Shown piece by piece: positions 1-5,620 of a stretch of DNA of 6,498 bases (position 1 is the stretch's first letter; each line of letters begins with the position of its first letter). The stretch lies in NCBI GenBank assembly GCA_015520395.1, contig WAQG01000121.1, positions 1-6,498 on the forward strand, in the 5' to 3' direction. A program made the position numbers and the translations under genes. Source of the stretch: Candidatus Geoarchaeota archaeon. Its GTDB lineage: Archaea; Thermoproteota; Thermoprotei; Gearchaeales; WAQG01. Below the pieces are notes generated by a model. That model had not been told where the DNA came from and made no database searches. It saw only the letters and a program-made list of their open reading frames with translations.

Positions 1-17
1 CTCCGAGCCATACCACC

Positions 18-33
18 TTTAAATGTTTAAATA
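18..33 (+). promoter_or_regulatory. Tandem TATA-like element, probable ileS promoter
   Basis: Two copies of an 8-base unit sit side by side: TTTAAATG at 18-25 and TTTAAATA at 26-33. The second copy is centred about 39 bases before the ileS ATG, so a start site about 25 bases downstream would give a 5' leader of roughly 14 bases. No BRE or Shine-Dalgarno sequence is convincing. TTTAAA is palindromic, so the element could also serve the opposite strand. The assignment is inferred from position and A+T richness only. Confidence 0.5.
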
Positions 34-68
34 TTTTTCAACAGTCATAATCGTAGCATCCATACTGA

Positions 69-3000
69 ATGGGGGTATATGGCTTGCCTGGGGTAGGGAA
101 GTTGCCACAGTCCTACGAGCCTCTAAAGGTCGAGGACTGGGTGTTCGAGTACTGGAGAAAGAACAGTATCTACAAGAAGGTTGTTGAGCTTAGGAAGAAG
201 GGGCCGAAATACTACTTCCTCGACGGCCCCCCCTACGTCACCAACCCCATACACGTGGGGACCGCCTGGAATAAGATAATCAAGGACGCCATACTGCGCT
301 ATCAGAGGATGCGGGGGTATGATGTTTGGGATAAGCCGGGCTACGACATGCACGGACTGCCCATAGAGGTTCAGGTTGAAAAGCAGCTCGGCTTCAAAAC
401 CAAGAAGGATATCCTGAAGTATGGGGTCGAGAACTTCATAAGGGTTTGCCGGGAATGGGCCCTCAAGAACCTCAAAGTCCAGGAAAGGCAGTTCAGGGAG
501 CTTGGGGTCTGGATGGACTGGGAGAATCCATACAGAACGATCGACAACGAGTACATAGAGGCGACGTGGCTCTTCCTGAAGAAGGCTGAGGAGAAGGGCC
601 TCCTCTATTACGGCAAGAAGGTTGTCCACTGGTGTCCACGGTGTGAAACCGTGCTGGCGGGCCATGAGGTCGCCCAGGAGTACAGGGACGTCTCCGACCC
701 CTCAATATATGTCAAGTTCCCATTAGAGGGCCGGGAGGAGAGCCTGCTCATCTGGACAACAACTCCATGGACGCTACCCTCAAACGTGGCGGTTATGGTT
801 CATCCCAATGAGGCCTACGTGAGGGCCCGGACCGAGGACGGGGAAATAATTATAGTTGCTGAGAAGCGTGTGGAGGCCGTTGAGAGGGAGACGGGTAAGA
901 GGCTTGAAGTGTTGGACAGGTTTATGGGCATGGACCTAGAGGGCTTCGTATACAGGAACCCGCTGGAGGAATACGTGCCCCTTCAAAAGAACATCGTTCA
1001 CCAGGTTGTTTTAAGCGAGGAGTTCGTAACTATGGAGGAGGGCACCGGCCTAGTTCACTCCGCTCCGGGGCACGGTGAGGAGGACTTTGAGGTTGGTGTT
1101 AAGTACGGGTTGCCGATGCCTTCCCCCGTGGATGACTCGGGCAGGTTTACGGAGGAGGCAGGGAAGTACGCTGGACTAAACGTGTTTGAGGCTAACAAGG
1201 TCATAATTGAGGATCTGAGGAGGCTTGGAGCCCTTTACTATGAGGGCCGGATAGTGCATAAGTATCCGCACTGCTGGAGGTGTAAGTCTAAGCTTATCTT
1301 AAGGCTCTCAGAGCAATGGTTTGTCAGGATGTCGGATCTTAGGGAGGAGCTTGTGAAAGAGGCTGAGAACACCATGTGGACGCCTGAGTGGGCCCTTGAA
1401 AGAAGGTTCATACCCTGGCTTAGTAACGCCAAGGACTGGGCCATCTCAAGACAGAGGTACTGGGGCATCCCCCTCCCAATATGGATCTGTGAGGAGGGGC
1501 ACAGAACCGTTGTGGGCTCCTTCGAAGAGCTGAGGAGGCTTGCAATAGAGATGCCGGCTGGCGAGGTGGATCTCCATAAGCCCTGGATAGATGGCGTCGT
1601 GATAAGATGCCCGAAGTGTGGGAAGCCTGCTAAGAGGGTGCCTGACGTGCTCGACGTGTGGGTTGACTCCGGGGTTGCCTCATGGGCGAGCCTGGGCTAT
1701 CCCAGGAGTGATGAGGTGTTCAAGGAGCTCTGGCCAGCGGATCTTATACTTGAGGGCCCTGACCAGATAAGGGGCTGGTTCTACTCGTTGATCGCCACAA
1801 GCTATGTGACGTTCGGAAAGGCGCCCTATAAGAGGGTTCTCATGCATGGGTGGTCCCTCGACGAGAAGGGGCGGGCTATGCATAAGAGCCTGGGTAACGT
1901 GGTGTATCCCGAGGACGTAATTCCACACTATGGGAGGGATGCCCTAAGGGTCTTCGAGCTGTCAAATACGACATGGGAGAACCTAAAGTTCTCAATCAAA
2001 GTGCTTAGAAGCTATTTTAGGAACCTTTCAATAATCTGGAATGTCTACTACTTTGCCTCCCTCTACATGAACCTAGACGGCTACGACCCCTCGAAATATA
2101 CACCCGAAACACTATCCAAGCATCTGAGAAGCGAGGACAGATGGCTCCTATCAAGGCTTCAGTCCATTATTAAAAGGGCGACTGAGGAGATGGAGAGGCT
2201 ACATATATTTAATGCCCTAAAGCTCATCCTTAACTTCCTTATAGAGGACGTCAGCAGGTGGTACGTCAAGCTGATAAGGAGAAGGGTGTGGGTCGAGCCA
2301 AACGACCCGGACAAGCTAGCCGCCTACTCCGTGCTCTACAGAGTTCTGGACGCGTCGCTGAGAATGCTGGCACCCTTCGCGCCGTTCATAACCGAGTACA
2401 TATATGTTCACATGTTCAAGGAGCACCGCCAGTTTGAGAGCATACATATGTTAGAGTGGCCTGAGCCTGAGGAAAAGTGGGTTGATAGGAAGCTTGAGGA
2501 GAAGATGGAGATCGTCAAGAGGATAGTTGAGGCTGCCAGTGCTGCAAGGCAGCAGAGGGGAGTCAAGCTTAGGAGGCCGGTCAGAAGGGTTATAATTTCC
2601 ACCGAGTCTAAGGAGGTCGTCGAGGCTGTTAAGACCTATGAGCCCCTCCTCAAGGATCAGGTGAACGCCAAGGAGGTGGTCATCATGAGGCCTGTGGAGG
2701 TTGAGGCCATAGCATTTGAGCCCCTAGTCGAGCTTAACTACTCTGTGGCCGGGCCTGTGTTCAAGTCTAGGGTAGGGGGGATCGCGGAGGCCCTCTCAAG
2801 GCTTGACCCTAAGATCGTTATTGAGGAGCTCGAGAGGAGTGGTGGCGTGAAGCTCAGTGTTGATGGGGAGGAGGTAACGGTTAGTGCCAGCATGGTCAAC
2901 GTGAAGAAGGTTTTAAAGAAACACTACTCTGCAAAGGAGTTCCCAATGGGTCATATCTACATTGACCTAACACCGACAAAGGAGTTGGAGGCCGAGGCGC

Positions 3001-3263
3001 TTGCCAGAGAGCTTGTCAGGCGCATCCAGTTTATGAGGAAGGAGCTGGCGCTTAACATCGACGAGTATATCGATGTCGAGATAGTCGTCCCCTCAGAAGA
3101 AGCCAAGGAGCTTGCCTTAAGCCAGCTTAACTACGTGTCCGGCGAGGTTAGGGGGAGGGAGGTCAAGCTCACCTTTAAGCCCGAGATGGAGGGCTACAGA
3201 AGGCAGTGGGATATAGATGGTGAAACCTACATAATAACTGTTAAACGCCTCTCACCATCCTAA
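69..3263 (+). CDS. ileS: Isoleucyl-tRNA synthetase (archaeal/eukaryal type)
   Basis: Cytoplasmic class Ia synthetase that charges tRNA-Ile with isoleucine and hydrolyses misformed Val products. The 1064 residues show the family's domains in order. The HIGH-equivalent is HVGT at 62-65, after GPPYVTNP. The isoleucine-site motif GYDMHGLPIE is at 91-100. The CP1 editing domain has TTTPWTLPSN at 230-239 and GTGLVHSAPGHGEEDF at 325-340, with the likely editing Asp at 339. Cys pairs that suggest zinc knuckles are CPRC 189-192, CWRC 402-405 and CPKC 514-517. LEGPDQIRGWF at 561-571 and the KMSKS-equivalent AMHKS at 603-607 complete the catalytic core. A helical anticodon-binding domain follows from about 685 to 840, then a C-terminal extension to 1064. 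The length is normal for archaeal IleRS. An in-frame TGA lies directly before the ATG (66-68), so this is the most upstream start possible. The 3' end overlaps the convergent nuclease gene by 4 bases. No frameshift is seen. Confidence 0.98.
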   Translation: MGVYGLPGVGKLPQSYEPLKVEDWVFEYWRKNSIYKKVVELRKKGPKYYFLDGPPYVTNPIHVGTAWNKIIKDAILRYQRMRGYDVWDKPGYDMHGLPIEVQVEKQLGFKTKKDILKYGVENFIRVCREWALKNLKVQERQFRELGVWMDWENPYRTIDNEYIEATWLFLKKAEEKGLLYYGKKVVHWCPRCETVLAGHEVAQEYRDVSDPSIYVKFPLEGREESLLIWTTTPWTLPSNVAVMVHPNEAYVRARTEDGEIIIVAEKRVEAVERETGKRLEVLDRFMGMDLEGFVYRNPLEEYVPLQKNIVHQVVLSEEFVTMEEGTGLVHSAPGHGEEDFEVGVKYGLPMPSPVDDSGRFTEEAGKYAGLNVFEANKVIIEDLRRLGALYYEGRIVHKYPHCWRCKSKLILRLSEQWFVRMSDLREELVKEAENTMWTPEWALERRFIPWLSNAKDWAISRQRYWGIPLPIWICEEGHRTVVGSFEELRRLAIEMPAGEVDLHKPWIDGVVIRCPKCGKPAKRVPDVLDVWVDSGVASWASLGYPRSDEVFKELWPADLILEGPDQIRGWFYSLIATSYVTFGKAPYKRVLMHGWSLDEKGRAMHKSLGNVVYPEDVIPHYGRDALRVFELSNTTWENLKFSIKVLRSYFRNLSIIWNVYYFASLYMNLDGYDPSKYTPETLSKHLRSEDRWLLSRLQSIIKRATEEMERLHIFNALKLILNFLIEDVSRWYVKLIRRRVWVEPNDPDKLAAYSVLYRVLDASLRMLAPFAPFITEYIYVHMFKEHRQFESIHMLEWPEPEEKWVDRKLEEKMEIVKRIVEAASAARQQRGVKLRRPVRRVIISTESKEVVEAVKTYEPLLKDQVNAKEVVIMRPVEVEAIAFEPLVELNYSVAGPVFKSRVGGIAEALSRLDPKIVIEELERSGGVKLSVDGEEVTVSASMVNVKKVLKKHYSAKEFPMGHIYIDLTPTKELEAEALARELVRRIQFMRKELALNIDEYIDVEIVVPSEEAKELALSQLNYVSGEVRGREVKLTFKPEMEGYRRQWDIDGETYIITVKRLSPS

Positions 3264-4279
3264 ACTATCTCAATCGGCTCAGCCTCAATCCCCAACTTTC
3301 TCCTCACATCACCTGCCAGACTTCTCCTGAAACCATAAACGGTGAGCACCTTTCTAGGCCTGGCATCCTCGATATAGCCCATGAGCATTCTGTAGTCGGC
3401 ATGCGAGCTAAGCGGAAAACCCCTTCCAGGGTACTCTCTCGAGAGGGCCCATCCCGAAAAATATGCGGGCTCGTATCTAATGCCATAGAGCCTCAAAAGG
3501 TTTTTGAGCCTGCCAAACCCCCTGCTCGACGTTACTATTATTGAGTCCTCCCCCTTAAGCTCCTTTACGGCATTGTTCTTGAGTGAACGCCAACCGAGCC
3601 TAACCCCCCTGTAGGACTCAAAAACCCTATTGTACCTCTCAACCTCCCTCGTAACATAAGGCTTAATCCCTATGATTCTAGACGATAGGGCCGTCAACTC
3701 CTGAGCCTTCCCAAGGGCATAACCCACCAGGACAGGGATGCCGCCAGCTGCGAGCACCTCCCTAGCCCATCTCTCGATTCCGGCGTAGAGATCGTCTCTG
3801 TCCGGAAACACGTAGAAGCTGGATCCATAGGTCGCCTCGATCACGAGGAGATCCAGATCTGCGAGTAGCTCCGCGGGCCTTTCCGTCAGGCTTCTTACCA
3901 TGTTTAGATCCCCTGTAACACCTATCCTTACATCCCTGTGCTCTATGAGGTACTGGACTGACCCAACTATATGCCCAGCATTGTATGTCTTTATGAGGAG
4001 GTCGCCCAGCCTAAGCTCAAATCCCAAGGGCAGTGGAATTACGGAATCCCCAGCCAGCCTGGGGTACCGTATCTCTATGAGCCTCTTCGTCGCCCCGGAT
4101 GCAAACATAGGCGTCAGGTGGTATATATAGGGTGCCCCGGATATGTGGTCTATGTGCCCGTGGGTAAAGAGCGTTATGTCCGGTTGCTCAACCGGCCTTC
4201 CGACCGGATCTATCAGTATCCTCCACCGTCCAATTTTTAGCCATATCCCCCCAGAGAAGTATACCCTGGCTTCGCCCAT
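3260..4279 (-). CDS. Metallo-beta-lactamase/beta-CASP nuclease (COG1236-like, compact form)
   Basis: Predicted zinc-dependent nuclease of 339 residues, probably cytoplasmic, acting on RNA or DNA ends. Metallo-beta-lactamase motifs are visible: LIDP (Asp24), THGHIDH at 39-45 (His40, His42, Asp44, His45), AGHIVGS with His103, and TGDL with Asp124. Beta-CASP features follow: motif A Glu148 in EATYG, GYALGKAQEL at 186-195, and motif B His293 in PLSSHADY. The place where motif C His is expected (LVHG in CPSF73) reads TVYG, with Tyr315. There is no N-terminal KH region, so it is not aCPSF1. From memory of the families, the short length, the GYALGKAQ motif and the RGFxLSxHADY motif most resemble the group that includes the bacterial DNA-ligase-associated exonuclease, but no ligase or Lhr helicase gene is in view. 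The ATG is preceded by AGGTGA. Fold and family are firm; substrate and exo- or endo-mode are unknown. Confidence 0.92.
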   Translation of the reverse strand: MGEARVYFSGGIWLKIGRWRILIDPVGRPVEQPDITLFTHGHIDHISGAPYIYHLTPMFASGATKRLIEIRYPRLAGDSVIPLPLGFELRLGDLLIKTYNAGHIVGSVQYLIEHRDVRIGVTGDLNMVRSLTERPAELLADLDLLVIEATYGSSFYVFPDRDDLYAGIERWAREVLAAGGIPVLVGYALGKAQELTALSSRIIGIKPYVTREVERYNRVFESYRGVRLGWRSLKNNAVKELKGEDSIIVTSSRGFGRLKNLLRLYGIRYEPAYFSGWALSREYPGRGFPLSSHADYRMLMGYIEDARPRKVLTVYGFRRSLAGDVRRKLGIEAEPIEIV

Positions 4280-4282
4280 ACT

Positions 4283-4288
4283 TCACCT
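4283..4288 (-). promoter_or_regulatory. Ribosome binding site of the nuclease gene
   Basis: On the minus strand AGGTGA ends 3 bases before the ATG at 4279. GGTGA is the usual archaeal anti-16S match. The spacing is short, but it supports this ATG as the start. Confidence 0.55.
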
Positions 4289-4302
4289 AGAGGATGCGGT
4301 GT

Positions 4303-4327
4303 GGCTTTTAAATCTTTGTTTATAGCT
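4303..4327 (-). promoter_or_regulatory. Candidate promoter of the nuclease gene
   Basis: Two TATA-like stretches read on the minus strand: CTATAAAC (about 4326-4319) and ATTTAAAAG (4313-4305). The nearer one is about 30 bases from the ATG and would leave a leader too short to contain the AGGTGA site. The farther one, about 43 bases away, would give a leader of roughly 19 bases that includes it. Both are inferred from position. Confidence 0.4.
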
Positions 4328-4380
4328 TAACCTCCATAACATTCACCTGCATCTATACCCGTTTGAATCTTGGCACCTGG

Positions 4381-4399
4381 TTTAAAGCCGTTATATATT
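4381..4399 (+). promoter_or_regulatory. Candidate promoter of the small membrane protein gene
   Basis: TTTAAA (4381-4386) and TTATATATT (4391-4399) lie upstream of the ATG at 4430. A start site about 26 bases past the second element would fall near 4421, leaving a leader of about 10 bases that begins at or next to the GGTGA ribosome binding site. The divergent nuclease promoter lies in the same 150-base gap. Confidence 0.5.
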
Positions 4400-4419
4400 C
4401 TTTCACGCCAAGGTATATC

Positions 4420-4424
4420 GGTGA
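4420..4424 (+). promoter_or_regulatory. Ribosome binding site deciding the start of the membrane protein
   Basis: GGTGA followed by 5 bases and then ATG at 4430. It favours ATG 4430 over the in-frame GTG at 4421, which lies inside the site, and over the TTG at 4370, which lies upstream of the TATA-like elements. Confidence 0.6.
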
Positions 4425-4429
4425 CTGGC

Positions 4430-4738
4430 ATGGAGGTAACGTATCTAATCAACGTCGCGTTTTGGATAATAGTGTTCGGGCTGATAGGAGCAGTGCTACA
4501 GCTAACGCTGAAGGCCTTTGGGATAACTCTGGGGCTCGGGGGAATAATGTTCACGGTGCTCTCAGTGCTCCAGGACGGCTTCGGTGGGGGACCCACGTTC
4601 CTCTACTATGTCCCCTTCAACGTGGAGGCTGGCATAATACTCAACGTACCGCCTTGGCTGACGAGTATAGTGCTTTTCATAGCAAGTATATCCTCGATGT
4701 TCTTCGTTGAGAGGACTGTTAACAAGGCGGCGGTATGA
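4430..4738 (+). CDS. Unrecognised small membrane protein, three predicted TM segments
   Basis: I do not recognise this 102-residue protein. Hydrophobic segments are seen at about 4-27 (begins TYLINVAFWIIVFGLIG), 31-48 (GITLGLGGIMFTVLSVLQ) and 77-93 (LTSIVLFIASISSMFFV). Between the last two is a less hydrophobic loop of about 28 residues that is rich in Gly, Pro and aromatics and contains DGFGGGPTFLYY at 49-60. The tail ERTVNKAAV is polar with two basic residues. There is no clear cleavable signal peptide; the first segment looks like an anchor. Reality is supported by a TATA-like element and GGTGA site in register, membrane-like composition throughout, and filling of an otherwise empty gap. 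It precedes porG by 64 bases with a separate TATA-like element between them, so co-transcription is uncertain. A role beside an electron-transfer enzyme would be pure guesswork. Confidence 0.72.
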   Translation: MEVTYLINVAFWIIVFGLIGAVLQLTLKAFGITLGLGGIMFTVLSVLQDGFGGGPTFLYYVPFNVEAGIILNVPPWLTSIVLFIASISSMFFVERTVNKAAV

Positions 4739-4761
4739 GAAACTCCTGCCTACCCATATAG

Positions 4762-4771
4762 TTTATATTTA
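4762..4771 (+). promoter_or_regulatory. Candidate promoter of the por operon
   Basis: TTTATATTTA lies 24 bases after the stop of the membrane protein gene. Its centre is about 37 bases ahead of TTG 4803, so transcription would be expected to begin around 4788-4793. This leaves little or no room for a leader and argues against the earliest in-frame TTG at 4785 as the translation start. Confidence 0.5.
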
Positions 4772-4780
4772 ACCACAAAG

Positions 4781-4786
4781 TTTTTT
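4781..4786 (+). terminator. T6 run, possible terminator of the membrane protein transcript
   Basis: Six consecutive T residues lie 42 bases after the stop codon at 4738. Archaeal intrinsic termination uses T-rich stretches without needing a hairpin. The run sits between the por TATA-like element and the por start, so it may simply be part of the promoter region. Weak call. Confidence 0.3.
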
Positions 4787-4802
4787 GCAATGGTTGGTTG
4801 CC

Positions 4803-5354
4803 TTGCTATATGAGATAAGGTTTCATGGTAGGGGTGGCCAGGGTGCGGTAACGGCCGCCAACCTTCTAGTGAGGGCCGCTCTCCTCGAGGGTAAATGGGG
4901 TGTCTCCTTCCCCTTCTTTGGGGCTGAGAGGAGGGGGGCCCCGGTAACCGCGTATGCGCGGATCTCCGACGGCCCCCTAAAGATACACCAGCAGATCTAC
5001 GAGCCTGACATAATAGTTGTGCTGGATCCAAAGATTCCCAGCCTTGTAGATGTCTCGGATGGGCTTAAGGATGATGGGATAGCGGTGGTTAACTCGCCCT
5101 CAAAGCCCGACAACGTGAAGGCCTCCAAGATATACTTCGTCGACGCCACTGGGATAGCCCTCGAGCTGGGCCTCGTGGTTGCTGGATGGCCCGTCGTGAA
5201 CACCTCCATGCTCGGAGCCCTCGTCAAGGCGACGGGAATAGTATCCATAGACTCTGTGATTAGTGCGATTAAGGAGTGGTGGAAGGGTAGGGTTGGCGAG
5301 CTTAACGCGAAGGCCGCGCTCAGGGCGTATGAGGAGGTGAAGGCTGTTGAGTAG
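4803..5354 (+). CDS. porG: Pyruvate (2-oxoacid):ferredoxin oxidoreductase, gamma subunit
   Basis: Subunit of the cytoplasmic complex that converts pyruvate and CoA to acetyl-CoA and CO2 while reducing ferredoxin. From this start it is 183 residues, normal for a separate gamma subunit. Family motifs: IRFHGRGGQGAVTAA at 5-19, FGAERRGAPVTAYARI at 39-54 and NTSMLGALVKATG at 133-145. The protein covers the whole catalytic gamma domain without breaks. The start is uncertain. In-frame TTG codons occur at 4785, 4794 and 4803, and no in-frame ATG or GTG is near. I chose 4803 because the product then begins MLYEIRFHGRGGQG, as the family usually does, and because the earlier TTGs fall at or before the predicted transcription start. 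No good ribosome binding site precedes any of them. It is first in a porG-porD-porA order and overlaps porD by 8 bases. The exact 2-oxoacid substrate is not set by this subunit. Confidence 0.96.
   Translation: MLYEIRFHGRGGQGAVTAANLLVRAALLEGKWGVSFPFFGAERRGAPVTAYARISDGPLKIHQQIYEPDIIVVLDPKIPSLVDVSDGLKDDGIAVVNSPSKPDNVKASKIYFVDATGIALELGLVVAGWPVVNTSMLGALVKATGIVSIDSVISAIKEWWKGRVGELNAKAALRAYEEVKAVE
5333..5340 (+). promoter_or_regulatory. Strong ribosome binding site for porD inside porG
   Basis: GGAGGTGA, 6 bases before TTG 5347. It fixes the porD start together with the TGA at 5338-5340, which is in the porD frame and bars any start further upstream. It lies within the last porG codons, implying translational coupling. 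Confidence 0.8.
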
Positions 5355-5616
5355 CCTTAAAACAATCCCACTAACACCCTACTCGACCCCTAAGGTGGGG
5401 GCCGGAGGGAAGACGGGTACATGGAGGATAGAGAGGCCGGTGATAAACTACGAGAAGTGCATAGACTGCCTTATATGCTGGATGTACTGCCCGGACTCAG
5501 CCATCATTAGAACGGAGGATGATAGGGTGAAGATAGATTATGAGTACTGTAAGGGTTGTGGGATCTGCGCGAATGAGTGCCCCGTTAAGGCTATAGAGAT
5601 GGTTAGGGAGGTGTGA
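5347..5616 (+). CDS. porD: Pyruvate:ferredoxin oxidoreductase, delta (ferredoxin-like) subunit
   Basis: Electron-transfer subunit of 89 residues that passes electrons from the catalytic subunits to external ferredoxin. Two complete CxxCxxCxxxC motifs are present: Cys38, 41, 44, 48 and Cys68, 71, 74, 78, each followed by Pro (CPDS and CPVK). Two [4Fe-4S] clusters are therefore expected. The N-terminal GGKTGTWRIERPVI segment at 20-33 is typical of PorD and sets it apart from free ferredoxins. The start is TTG, fixed by a good ribosome binding site at 5333-5340. The gene overlaps the porG stop by 8 bases, and its stop at 5614-5616 is 4 bases before the preferred porA start, so the three genes form a tight operon. 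All eight cluster Cys residues are intact. Confidence 0.97.
   Translation: MSSLKTIPLTPYSTPKVGAGGKTGTWRIERPVINYEKCIDCLICWMYCPDSAIIRTEDDRVKIDYEYCKGCGICANECPVKAIEMVREV
5607..5613 (+). promoter_or_regulatory. Ribosome binding site for porA inside porD
   Basis: GGAGGTG overlaps the last porD codons. The spacer is 7 bases to GTG 5621 and 4 bases to GTG 5618. The porD site has the same 7-base spacer measured from GGAGGTG, which favours GTG 5621. Confidence 0.7.
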
Positions 5617-5620
5617 GGTG

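Noticed and set aside
123..665. Open 180-codon frame on the minus strand inside ileS
   Set aside because: It is antisense to the highly conserved catalytic and editing start of IleRS, has no recognisable motif and shows Pro/Leu/Val-rich composition typical of a shadow frame in G+C-biased codons.
493..705. Minus-strand frame rich in Arg/Pro/Ser over ileS
   Set aside because: Low-complexity composition and full overlap with conserved IleRS sequence mark it as an out-of-frame shadow; other short antisense frames at 371-556, 1238-1468, 1680-1928 and 2408-2602 are rejected for the same reason.
3900..4325. Three plus-strand frames over the 5' half of the nuclease gene
   Set aside because: They are antisense to conserved metallo-beta-lactamase motifs, have no ribosome binding site and no coherent composition.
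4370..4429. Longer version of the membrane protein starting at TTG 4370
   Set aside because: The added 20 residues would be encoded by the promoter region with both TATA-like elements; the GGTGA-ATG at 4420-4432 is a much better start.
4280..4429. Possible small RNA or tRNA in the divergent gap
   Set aside because: I see no tRNA-like arms, no clear C/D box pair and no stable long hairpin; the gap is accounted for by promoter elements.
4327..4596. Minus-strand 89-codon frame across the divergent gap and the membrane gene
   Set aside because: It covers TATA-like elements of both strands and the start of the membrane gene; the plus-strand frame has the GGTGA site and a membrane-protein composition, this one has neither.
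4750..5031. Minus-strand 93-codon frame antisense to porG
   Set aside because: Arg/Pro/Ser-rich shadow of the conserved GRGGQG and FGAERRGAPV region; it starts inside a gene and ends in the por promoter.
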